Part shown: one piece after another, positions 1 to 6,573 of the stretch
Layout: the number at the start of each line of letters is the position of its first letter
How positions within the stretch are numbered: the first letter of the stretch is position 1
NCBI RefSeq assembly: GCF_000331735.1
Contig: NC_020126.1
Span: 558,001 to 622,000, forward strand
Length of the DNA: 64,000 bases
Direction: 5' to 3'
DNA from: Myxococcus stipitatus DSM 14675
GTDB lineage: Bacteria > Myxococcota > Myxococcia > Myxococcales > Myxococcaceae
Program-made: the position numbers and the translations under genes
The notes under the pieces: generated by a model
What the model saw: only the letters and a program-made list of their open reading frames with translations
What the model was told of the DNA's origin: nothing
Databases searched by the model: none

Positions 1-608
1 CGCGGCGCTTCTCCAAGGAGGTGCGCGGGCTGCAGATGCCGGACGGCAGTCAGGTGTCCGCGGCGGGCGAGGCGCTCATCCTGGCGGACATCCTGGACAT
101 GGTGTCTCGCGAGGGACCGCGCATCCTGGCGGCGGCGGTGCTGAGCGTGCTGGGTGCGATGTGGCTGACGCTGGGCCGGCTGCGCACGGCGCTCATCTGC
201 ATGGTGCCGACGCTGCTGTCGGTGGCGGGGCTCGTGGGATTGATGGCGCTGTTGGATTTGCAATTCAACTACCTGAACATCATGGTGCTGCCGGTGCTCG
301 TGGGCACCACGGTGGACGCGGGTGTGCACCTGGTGCAGCGGTTGGGTGAGCCGGGCGCGGACTTCATCTCCGTGTATGCGGAGACGGGCCGGGCGATTAC
401 GGGGGGCCTGCTGACGAGCGCCATCGGCTTCGTGGCGCTGGTGCTGGCGAAGCACCCGGGGCTCAACTCCATCGGCGACCTGGCGAACCTGGGGTTCGGG
501 TTGAATCTCATCATCGTGCTGCTGGGCTTCCCGGCGCTGCTGCTGCTGGTGGAGCGCTGGCGCCGCAAGCACGGGGCCGCGTCGGACGAGCCCGCACAAG
601 AGGCGTGA
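1..608 (+). CDS. RND/MMPL-family exporter, C-terminal part (5' end outside window)
   Basis: The reading frame is open from base 3, so the gene enters from upstream. The visible part, about 200 residues, has a short soluble stretch and then at least five hydrophobic segments. These include the pattern LPVLVGTTVDAGVHLVQR, with a small-residue and acidic motif inside a membrane helix, typical of the C-terminal membrane half of RND/MMPL proteins such as hopanoid or lipid exporters. Such proteins use proton flux to move lipids or hydrophobic compounds out of the inner membrane. It ends in a short charged tail (WRRKHG...). The substrate cannot be told from this fragment. Confidence 0.75.
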   Translation, partial: RRFSKEVRGLQMPDGSQVSAAGEALILADILDMVSREGPRILAAAVLSVLGAMWLTLGRLRTALICMVPTLLSVAGLVGLMALLDLQFNYLNIMVLPVLVGTTVDAGVHLVQRLGEPGADFISVYAETGRAITGGLLTSAIGFVALVLAKHPGLNSIGDLANLGFGLNLIIVLLGFPALLLLVERWRRKHGAASDEPAQEA

Positions 609-717
609 CGTCTCTTCCCGGAGTGGGTGTCACCCGGGAGGCTGGGGTGACACACTTCGCGCTCGGCGGAGGGTGCCTGGGTGGCGCCCTCCGGCTTGAA
701 GCCAGGAGGGTGAGGTC

Positions 718-984
718 ATGAAGCGAGGGTGGATGTCGAGGGGCTTTCTCGCCGCGGCGACGGTGGCCGTGGCCCTGGCGGGCTGCAGCCACGGTGACAA
801 GCGCGACGAGAAGAAGGGCGACACGCGGTGCGAGGAGTCTCGCAACCTCACGTGTGTCACGGGAACGGAGTGCTCCATCGACCGGGACCGAGGTTGCGAG
901 GTCTGCCGGTGTTCTCCCGCTGATGCGCTGACGCCCACGGACAAGCGCCGTCCCGAGTCGATGGACCCGCAGCGACGCTGGTAG
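718..984 (+). CDS. Small cysteine-rich lipoprotein
   Basis: An 88-residue protein preceded by a good ribosome-binding site (ggagggtgag just before the ATG). The N terminus is a lipoprotein signal with lipobox LAGC at about residues 20-23, so the mature protein should be anchored in the inner or outer membrane. After a charged linker there are several cysteines (CEESRNLTC, TECSID, GCEVCRC), a density suggesting disulfide bonds outside the cytoplasm. I do not recognise the family. It lies 109 bases after the exporter gene on the same strand, so co-expression is possible but not shown. Confidence 0.7.
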   Translation: MKRGWMSRGFLAAATVAVALAGCSHGDKRDEKKGDTRCEESRNLTCVTGTECSIDRDRGCEVCRCSPADALTPTDKRRPESMDPQRRW

Positions 985-999
985 GGGGACGCGGACTGC

Positions 1000-1042
1000 T
1001 CCGGACTTCGCGCCGTTCACGCGGTGACGAAGTCCGCGAGGA
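1000..1042. repeat. Partial copy of the 74-bp tandem repeat, left of the IS66-derived element
   Basis: Bases 1000-1042 (ctccggacttcgcgcc... ending agtccgcgagga) match the second half and the start of the next unit of the 74-bp repeat found at 2671-2892. Joining base 1034 directly to base 2670 restores a normal repeat unit. The element at 1043-2669 therefore appears to have inserted into this array. Confidence 0.6.
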
Positions 1043-1111
1043 GTAAGCGTCCGGCGAGCGACATGCCGAGAGACCTTGCCGGAGTAGCAGTCGTGGTGGA
1101 CCCTGGCCGGA

Positions 1112-1425
1112 ATGACGAAGTGAGCTGAGAAGCAGGAATGGAGTCAGGTCGCCGAGGCCTTCGAGGCGAGCGGACTGACGCAGAATGAGTTCTCCGCGCA
1201 GAGAGGGCTGAGGTTGAGCACGCTGTCGTCGTGGGTGCACCGGCTCCGACGCCGGCGCGCTCGGAAGGCCCAGGCGGTGCGCCTGCTGCCGGTGGAAGTG
1301 GCGTCCATCGCGCAGGAGAGTCTCGTGCTGCTCGAGGTGGTGCTGGCCAGCGGAGCCAGGCTGCGGTTCCCGCGGGGGCCGATGTCGACTACGTGGCCCG
1401 GCTCGTCACCGCCTTGGGCAGGTGA
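1112..1425 (+). pseudogene. tnpA: IS66 TnpA (orf1), disrupted
   Basis: The frame from ATG 1112 shows the IS66 TnpA pattern (KQEWSQVAEAFEASG, NEFSAQRGL, LSSWVHRL, AVRLLPVEV), a helix-turn-helix-like small protein of unclear role in transposition. It is broken twice. Codon 4 is TGA at 1121-1123, where the inverted copy at 2601 has TGG. A one-base loss in the G-run near 1371-1378 then moves the end (ADVDYVARLVTALGR) to another frame. It stops at 1423-1425, just before tnpB. Confidence 0.75.
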
Positions 1426-1428
1426 GGC

Positions 1429-1704
1429 GTGTTCACGCTTCCCGCGTCCGTGCGCGTGGTACTGGCCACCGAGGCGGTGGACATGCGCAAGTCGATTGAA
1501 GGCCTCATGGCGCTGGTGAAGTCCGGTCGGGGCGAGGACGTCTACTCCGGCCACCTCTTCGCCTTCGTCTCGAGGAGAGGCGACCGCATCAAGGTACTGA
1601 CGTGGAGTCGGGGCGGCCTCGTGTTGCTGTACAAGCGGATGGAGACAGGCCGCTTCCGGCTACCGAAGGTGGACGCCGACGCGAGCGCGGTGCACCTGGA
1701 TGCC
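1429..1704 (+). pseudogene. tnpB: IS66 TnpB (orf2), 3' truncated
   Basis: Starts at GTG 1429, three bases after the tnpA stop, the usual IS66 order. Residues 1-92 show the IS66 Orf2 pattern: AVDMRKSIEGLMALV, SGHLFAFVSRRGDRIKVL, RMETGRFRLPK. After about HLDA (base 1704) family similarity stops and unrelated sequence continues to a stop at 1908. The last 20 or so family residues and all of tnpC are missing. TnpB assists the TnpC transposase in this family; here it is presumably not functional. Confidence 0.75.
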
Positions 1705-1842
1705 GCCCGGGTGCGTGTCCTCGTTCCAGCCCTAGCCTGCCAACAGGGAGCTGCACATGGGGTGCTCTTCCACCGGACTCAGTCTTTCGGCACCTTGGAA
1801 TGCAAGGCGCAAAGAAGCATCTGCGCCCGCAATCCAGAGCCC

Positions 1843-2130
1843 TTAATCCTCCCGAGTCCATTCATTGAGCCCAGAGGCAACAAGCCGGGCACGAACAGCC
1901 GCCACTGAGTCAGGATGCAGCCCGACAGCGGCACCTGCCGTATAGACATCGTTCATCACGACGTCACGGTCGCGTCCCATGAGCAAGCTGATGACCTCCA
2001 CGAGGTTCTCGTCCGCCATGTATGGATACAACACGGACAGAAGCGGCAAATAGTCAGCCTCCGGAACACCTTCCGGATAGGCCCTGTCGATCAAGCTCAC
2101 GGTACTCGCAAGATGAGCAGGAACACTCAT
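1843..2130 (-). CDS. DUF3349-family protein, possible immunity partner
   Basis: A 95-residue protein resembling DUF3349: an N-terminal pattern AYPEGVPEADYLPLL and a C-terminal VRARLVASG, at the usual family length of about 100. DUF3349 proteins are small helical proteins known mainly from actinobacteria, with no fixed biochemical role. It begins 6 bases after the stop of the toxin-like fragment on the same strand, the order expected of a toxin followed by its immunity protein. That partnership is inference from position. It is the only gene in the IS66-derived element that still looks complete. Confidence 0.65.
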   Translation of the reverse strand: MSVPAHLASTVSLIDRAYPEGVPEADYLPLLSVLYPYMADENLVEVISLLMGRDRDVVMNDVYTAGAAVGLHPDSVAAVRARLVASGLNEWTRED

Positions 2131-2136
2131 GACGCT

Positions 2137-2527
2137 TCAGGGCCCCCGCAGCGGAACAGGCGCATGAGCGAAAGCACCAAAATCAACTTCTTGTGCCGGA
2201 GCACCGCGAAGGAACTTTGCGTCACTTGTCATCGTCGGAGTTCCCATCGCATTCCCAGTCCCAAAAGTGCGAATATCATTCACACCAACGCCCTTTGTCA
2301 CATTGAGGCCCATCGAACGCGCCGAAGGATTATGGGGGACGACGGATACTCGCCCCAAGAATCGCTTGGTGCGCTCCGCCTCCTCCGGGCCGGCCACTCG
2401 AATCATCGACTGGAACTCAGTGGCTGCGGTCTCTGTCATCACCATGGCCCGACCCATCGACCAATGCCTTCAATTGGTGCCTGGCGTCTGAGCCCTGCGA
2501 GATAAACGCAGCTACGGTTCCAGTATC
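2137..2527 (-). pseudogene. PIN-like toxin domain fragment with frameshift
   Basis: Two overlapping frames on the minus strand together give one domain. The upstream frame reads IDTGTVAAFISQGSDARHQL and KALVDG; the downstream frame reads AMVMTETAATEFQ, then VSVVPHNPSAR, GVNDIRTFGTGNAMG and TPTMTSDAKFL. The opening D-T with following hydrophobics, the middle T-x-x-A-x-x-E-F and the later N-D-x-x-x-x-G-T-G plus T-x-D pattern fit a PIN-like ribonuclease fold of the kind found at C termini of polymorphic toxins. The frame changes by one base near 2450. The N-terminal carrier part is gone, replaced by IS66 sequence that abuts at about 2528. An alternative start at ATG 2457 would give a 106-residue remnant. 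Confidence 0.55.
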
Positions 2528-2528
2528 A

Positions 2529-2669
2529 ATAGCGTCAGTCCGCTCGCCTCGAAGGCCTCGGCGACCTGACTCCATTCCTGCTTCTCAACCCACTTCGACA
2601 TTCCGGCCAGGGTCCACCACGACTGCTACTCCGGCAAGGCCCCCGGCACGTCGCTCGCCGGACGGTTAC
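2529..2669 (-). repeat. Inverted copy of the IS66 left end
   Basis: Read on the minus strand from 2669, this matches 1043-1182 with a handful of substitutions and one indel, through ...GGCGAGCGGACTGACGC. Beyond that point the left copy continues into tnpA (cagaatgag) and this copy changes to the toxin frame (tattgatac). It preserves the undamaged start of tnpA. Confidence 0.75.
2530..2601 (-). pseudogene. IS66 TnpA N-terminal fragment
   Basis: ATG at 2601 (minus strand) opens MSKWVEKQEWSQVAEAFEAS and runs about 24 codons before the IS66 similarity stops at the join with the toxin fragment. Comparison with the other copy shows what its start looked like before the nonsense mutation there. Confidence 0.65.
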
Positions 2670-2670
2670 C

Positions 2671-2892
2671 GCGAGGCCGCGGCGTTGTGATGAAGCGACG
2701 CGGCTTGCCTCGGACTTCGTGCTGCCCTTGCGGTGGCGGAGTCCGCGAGGCCGCCGCGTTACGACGAAGCGACGCGGCTTGCCTCGGACTTCGTGCCGCC
2801 CACGCGGGGACGCAGTCATCGAGGCCACTGCCTCGCGACGAAGCTACGCCGCCTGCCCTGGGCTTCGCGCTGACCACGCGGAGACGAAGTCC
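2671..2892. repeat. Three 74-bp tandem repeats derived from the phosphatase 3' end
   Basis: Units lie at 2671-2744, 2745-2818 and 2819-2892, each starting like gcgaggcc(g)c and containing cggcttgcctcggacttcgt or a close variant. The first two are most alike; the third, which contains the last codons of the phosphatase gene, is more diverged. A fourth partial unit lies beyond the IS66-derived element at 1000-1042. The 74-bp length is not a multiple of three, so the extra units do not extend the protein. Confidence 0.75.
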
Positions 2893-3425
2893 GCGAGTCC
2901 GCCGAGCTGCCGGTCGTTCAGCGTGCACTGCCACCGAGCCTGGCGCACCTCGCGGTACGCCCCCGTGGCCTCCCAGCCTCGCGCCACCATCACCGCCAGG
3001 CCCATCAACGGGCCGCGCCCCACGCCGTGCTCGCAGTGGGCGTAGAGGTGCCCACCCTTCGCCAGGCGAGGCAGCGCCCACTCGACGCCCTGCATGAGCT
3101 GCTCGACCGTCGGTGGATATCGGTCCGTCACCGGGAGGTTCAACAGCTCGATGCCCAGCGCGGCCAGGGCCTTCGCGTCGTCCACGCGCTCGGCGCGCAA
3201 ATCAATCACGTGGGTGATGCCCCGGGCCTTCAGCTCCGCGTAGCGCGACGGAGGCACCGCGCCGCCCACGTGCAGCCAGTCATTCACGCGCGACACGTTG
3301 AGGCCGCGCCCCGGCAGCTTCGTGGTCCACTCCACGCAGCGCGCCACCGAGCGCAGCACCTGCTTGCGCACCCAGCCGCGCACCCCCGGGACATGGTGAA
3401 CGTCCCGCAACAGCGAGACGTTCAC
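2844..3425 (-). CDS. Dual-specificity/CDKN3-like protein phosphatase, candidate lipid phosphatase
   Basis: About 193 residues. The catalytic signature HCEHGVGRG (H-C-x5-R) sits near residue 135, and an upstream aspartate in LPVTDRYPP fits the general acid loop. The family removes phosphate from phosphotyrosine, phosphoserine or, in PTPMT1-like members, phospholipid headgroups. It starts at GTG 3425, overlapping the preceding stop by GTGA, so translation is probably coupled. As the last gene of an inositol-lipid operon it is a natural candidate for dephosphorylating phosphatidylinositol phosphate; this is inference from context. A protein substrate cannot be excluded. The 3' end lies inside a tandem repeat. 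Confidence 0.75.
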   Translation of the reverse strand: MNVSLLRDVHHVPGVRGWVRKQVLRSVARCVEWTTKLPGRGLNVSRVNDWLHVGGAVPPSRYAELKARGITHVIDLRAERVDDAKALAALGIELLNLPVTDRYPPTVEQLMQGVEWALPRLAKGGHLYAHCEHGVGRGPLMGLAVMVARGWEATGAYREVRQARWQCTLNDRQLGGLADFVSAWSARSPGQAA

Positions 3426-4408
3426 GGCTCTCCCTCGAGCGTCACTTCCATCAGCCCCGCCACGGGCGTCTTCCCCTCGCGCTCCAGCACGGCCCGGTGC
3501 AGGTACGTCACCGGAGAGCCCACCACGGGCTTCACCAGCCCACCCAGCACCCCCAGGCCCTCCACGGGCGCGCTGCGCTGGAGCAGCGACGTGGAGCGCA
3601 GCACCATGGCCTTCGCTCCATCCCCACCGAAGACATCCACCGTCCAGGCGCTCTTCTCCTTCGCGCCCTGCCGGCTGAGGGTGAAGGACTCCATGAGGTG
3701 GGGCGTATTGCCCTCCGCCCACGAGTACACGGGGCCGAACTCACCGTCCTGCCCCTCGCGCGCCAGCAGCACCAGCCGGTCCTCGCCACGCAGCGCGCGG
3801 AAGCGCACCCACCTGCGGGCCAGCTTCGCCGGAGCGATGGTGGAGCGCGTGTGGTCCGCGTAGCCGCCGCCGGCCTGCGCCACCGACGCGCTCTTGGGCG
3901 GCTGCACCGTGGCCTTCAGCGGGCTGAACGCCAGCGTCACCTCGTGACGGTAGCGCGCGGTGCCCACCTCCACCTCCGAGCCCTCCGGCGACTGGGGCGC
4001 CACCTGCGCGGCGTACTCCAACTCCACGCGGCCGCCCTCGAGCACCGCCTCCACCCGCGTCACCCCGCCCGCCGAGCGCGCCGAGCACGTCCCGACGCGC
4101 AGCGTGCTCGTGGCCGTCTCGTAGCCCCACTCCTTCGAGCCCACCTTCTTCTGGGGCGTCCACGGCCGCTGTCCGGGCCGCAGCACCGTCGCGCGGCAGA
4201 TGCCCGTGCCCGTGCCAGGACCGATGTTCGTCACCGATAACTGCACCAACACGAAGGTGCCGTCCTCCAGGTCCCCGATGAAGGTGAAGCTCTCCCCGTA
4301 GTGGTCGCTCGGGGAGGTCGTGGGCTCCAGCGCCGCTCCCGCCGCCACGGTGGGCAGCGCGAGCGACAGGAGGAGGCCCAGGACCTGGAGCCGCGCCTCA
4401 CGCCGCAT
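3422..4408 (-). CDS. Exported Svf1/CrtC-like tandem lipocalin-fold protein
   Basis: 328 residues with a Sec signal peptide (MRREARLQVLGLLLSLALP, likely cleavage after VAAGA), so probably periplasmic. The body is beta-rich with two halves. The first has ESFTFIGDLEDGTFVLVQLSV; the second has GGYADHTRSTIAPAKLARRW and ends in a glycine-rich strand pattern. This layout, and the GY-x-DH motif before a W/R-containing strand, resembles the Svf1/hydroxyneurosporene-synthase/AttH group of double lipocalin-like barrels. Yeast Svf1 binds ceramide. The start overlaps the preceding gene by 11 bp. In this operon it may carry a lipid intermediate. The assignment is by eye and moderate. Confidence 0.5.
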   Translation of the reverse strand: MRREARLQVLGLLLSLALPTVAAGAALEPTTSPSDHYGESFTFIGDLEDGTFVLVQLSVTNIGPGTGTGICRATVLRPGQRPWTPQKKVGSKEWGYETATSTLRVGTCSARSAGGVTRVEAVLEGGRVELEYAAQVAPQSPEGSEVEVGTARYRHEVTLAFSPLKATVQPPKSASVAQAGGGYADHTRSTIAPAKLARRWVRFRALRGEDRLVLLAREGQDGEFGPVYSWAEGNTPHLMESFTLSRQGAKEKSAWTVDVFGGDGAKAMVLRSTSLLQRSAPVEGLGVLGGLVKPVVGSPVTYLHRAVLEREGKTPVAGLMEVTLEGEP

Positions 4409-5645
4409 GGGGGCGCTGCTCCAGCAGCGTGTCGTTGTTCGGCGTCGTGTCGTTGAACACGTAGTCGCGCTGGAGCGGCAGGTTCCAGGCGAAGTACACC
4501 ACCCCGCGCACCAGCCACCATCCCAACGTGTAGGCCAGTTGCGGATGCAACGTGAGCAGCGCCACGCCGCCCGCGTTCAGGAGCGCGCTGGTGCCGCTCA
4601 CCACCGCGTAGCGCACCATCTGCCGTCCCACCGCGGCGGTGCTGCGGAAGGTGAGCACCCGGTTGATGGAGTAGTTCACCACCGCGCCGAGCAGCGCGCC
4701 CAGCACCGTGGCCCATGCGGGCAGGAGGTTCATCCACTCCACCAGCGCGAGCACCAGCGCGAAGTCCACCGCCGTGGCGATGGCACCCGCCGCCGCGTTG
4801 AGGCCGACAATCGCCTTCTCCGAGCGCGCCTCCTGCCGCTTGGGCGCCAGCGCCTTCACGAGATTCCGGAAGCGGGAGATGGCCGTGAGGTTGCTCATGA
4901 TGGCCACGAAGACCAGGCCCACCACCGCCAGCCAGTGCATGGGGTGCTTCTCCTCGGGCCAGAAGACGGCCTCGAGGATGGGGGAGAGCGCCGTGCCCAC
5001 GCCCAGGAAGAGCACCCGCTCCAGCCGCTGCATGGCGCCGTCGCGGACGCTGACGCCCAGGCCCTCGCCCTTCGCGCGGACATACGGCACCAGCGACGAG
5101 CCCAGCAGCGCGCCCAGCGCGGGCAGGAGCACCCACGTGTCCCGGTAGTACCAGGCCAGGCCCATCAACATCGCCGAGTCCACGTACCGGTCCAGCACCG
5201 AGTCCAGCGCCGCGCCTGCGGGGTTGGCTTCCTTGCGCGTGCGGGCGATGCGGCCGTCCATGACGTCCAGGATGCCCGCGGCGAGGAACAACCAGCCGCC
5301 CAGCGCGAAGCGCCCCGCGGCCACCGCCACACCGGAGGAGATGCCCAGCAGGCCCGACAACATGGACAGCGCGTTGGCCGGCAGCCCCGAGCGCAGAATC
5401 AGCGCCCACAAGGGCTGGATGACCCAGAAGAAGTAGTGCCGGAGGAAGAAGCCCACCAGCACCGTGCTGCCGCGCTTGAGGGTCTCCTCGTCGCGCGGCA
5501 CGCCCTTGAAGGCACAGCGGATACAGAAGATGAGCAGCCCGCCCAGGAAGTAGGCACAGGCGAGGATGGCCGGGGCCAGCGCGGTCCAGATGCGGGCCGA
5601 CGGAGACAGGTTTCCGGTCAGCCAGGCGACCAGGTTCTCAAGCAC
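4398..5645 (-). CDS. CDP-alcohol phosphatidyltransferase fused to GtrA-like membrane domain
   Basis: 415 residues. The complete CDP-alcohol phosphatidyltransferase signature D-x2-D-G-x2-A-R-x8-G-x3-D-x3-D is present at residues 127-152 (DVMDGRIAR ... GAALDSVLD), within several membrane segments. The enzyme class joins an alcohol or alcohol phosphate to CDP-diacylglycerol. Residues about 280-398 form a GtrA-like four-helix domain with NYSINRVLTFRS, usually linked to polyprenol-sugar translocation. The fusion is unusual to my knowledge. Next to an inositol-phosphate synthase, the likely acceptor is inositol 1-phosphate, giving phosphatidylinositol phosphate. The gene overlaps both neighbours (8 bp and 11 bp). 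Confidence 0.8.
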   Translation of the reverse strand: MLENLVAWLTGNLSPSARIWTALAPAILACAYFLGGLLIFCIRCAFKGVPRDEETLKRGSTVLVGFFLRHYFFWVIQPLWALILRSGLPANALSMLSGLLGISSGVAVAAGRFALGGWLFLAAGILDVMDGRIARTRKEANPAGAALDSVLDRYVDSAMLMGLAWYYRDTWVLLPALGALLGSSLVPYVRAKGEGLGVSVRDGAMQRLERVLFLGVGTALSPILEAVFWPEEKHPMHWLAVVGLVFVAIMSNLTAISRFRNLVKALAPKRQEARSEKAIVGLNAAAGAIATAVDFALVLALVEWMNLLPAWATVLGALLGAVVNYSINRVLTFRSTAAVGRQMVRYAVVSGTSALLNAGGVALLTLHPQLAYTLGWWLVRGVVYFAWNLPLQRDYVFNDTTPNNDTLLEQRPHAA

Positions 5646-6573
5646 GGGTGTCCCCTCCAGGAGTCAGCGGTATGGACACAGCAGGCAGCGGTGCGCTCCT
5701 GCGAGCCCTCGCGAAGGCGAGCTCCACCGCCAGGTAGGCGGCAAGCGCGGCCATCAGGCCCGCGAGCACGTCCAGGATGTAGTGGTGCGTCAGGTAGACG
5801 GCGGAAAAGGCCACGAGCAGCGCGAACGTCCCGGTGACGACGCGCCAGGCGGTGCCGTTGCGCCACACGAAGAGCATCACCATGAAGGGGTAGGCCGCGT
5901 GCAGCGACGGCATGGCCCCGAAGACGTTGGGATTGCGTGAGTAGAAGCCCGCGAAGTAGCTGATGCCCAACAGTGCATCGAAGCGCGCGGTGCCCGCGGG
6001 ACTGGGCAGCGCGGCCAGGTTCGCCGGGCCCGGGCCGTACTGGAGGATGTACCAGGGCGGCGCGGCCGGATAGAGCATGTAGACGACGACGCCCAGCGCG
6101 TTCACCGCGAGGAAGGCCCAGCACAGGCGTTGGAAGCGGTCGTCCTTCTTCACGAAGAAGAAGATGGCCACGACAAAGACTTCGTAAAGGTAGGCGGCAT
6201 AGGCAAAGCCGCACAGCAGGTCCAACGCGGGGTGCGAGCGCGTGCTCCACCATTCGGGCCAGTTGACACCCCCGGGGGCCGGGAACCAGAGGCGCTCGCG
6301 CGCCCAGAGGTCTCCGGTGTGGATTTCGCCCCGGAGCGACAGCCAGAGCCCTTGGCTGTCCAGCAGCATACCGGTCAGCCACAAGGGGAAGCCGCCGAGC
6401 AGGAAGCGCCGCGTGCGGGGGCCCGCCCAGGCCACCCCCACGAGCAGCGCGTCCGCCACGACGTGCTCCCACCGCAGCCGACCGGTGGCCAGCACCAGCA
6501 TCAAGTGGCCCGCCCCCATGAAGGTGACGAACCACGTGAAGGCCGGCGTGTTATCGCGCGAGCGGGAGGTCAT
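5638..6573 (-). CDS. PAP2-superfamily membrane protein, AUR1/inositolphosphotransferase-like
   Basis: 311 residues with about six to eight membrane segments. It carries PAP2 catalytic motifs: AMPSLHAAYP near residue 225 and THHYILDV near 262, supplying the two histidines and the aspartate of the phosphotransfer site. It also has PAAPPWY near residue 170, a pattern shared with AUR1-type inositol phosphorylceramide synthases rather than plain lipid phosphatases. It starts inside the 3' end of the inositol-phosphate synthase gene (23-bp overlap), so the two are almost surely co-translated. Likely role: transfer of a phosphoinositol headgroup, for example to ceramide or diacylglycerol. A simple lipid phosphatase remains possible. 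Confidence 0.7.
   Translation of the reverse strand: MTSRSRDNTPAFTWFVTFMGAGHLMLVLATGRLRWEHVVADALLVGVAWAGPRTRRFLLGGFPLWLTGMLLDSQGLWLSLRGEIHTGDLWARERLWFPAPGGVNWPEWWSTRSHPALDLLCGFAYAAYLYEVFVVAIFFFVKKDDRFQRLCWAFLAVNALGVVVYMLYPAAPPWYILQYGPGPANLAALPSPAGTARFDALLGISYFAGFYSRNPNVFGAMPSLHAAYPFMVMLFVWRNGTAWRVVTGTFALLVAFSAVYLTHHYILDVLAGLMAALAAYLAVELAFARARRSAPLPAVSIPLTPGGDTRA

Larger units (their letters stand above)
1043..2669. mobile_element. Decayed IS66-family derived element with inverted left ends
   Basis: Both outer ends read inward as near-identical sequence starting GTAAGCGTCCGGCGAGCGAC (1043, plus strand) and GTAACCGTCCGGCGAGCGAC (2669, minus strand). IS66-family terminal repeats characteristically begin GTAAGCG. 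The two copies stay alike for about 140 bp, past the start of tnpA, so these are two copies of the left end facing each other rather than a normal IRL/IRR pair. The flanks are cgcgagga (1035-1042) and cgcgaggc (2670-2677), a 7-of-8 match to the 8-bp target duplication made by IS66. Inside lie broken tnpA and tnpB, about 140 bp of unknown sequence, a DUF3349 gene and a toxin fragment. No tnpC transposase is present, so the element cannot move by itself. Confidence 0.7.

Noticed and set aside
1915..2505. 196-codon plus-strand frame across the toxin region
   Set aside because: It is antisense to the DUF3349 gene and toxin fragment, both of which match families on the minus strand. The plus frame shows no motif.
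2671..2892. CRISPR array
   Set aside because: Repeats are 74 bp, directly adjoining, with no spacers and no cas genes nearby; they are a minisatellite derived from a coding end.
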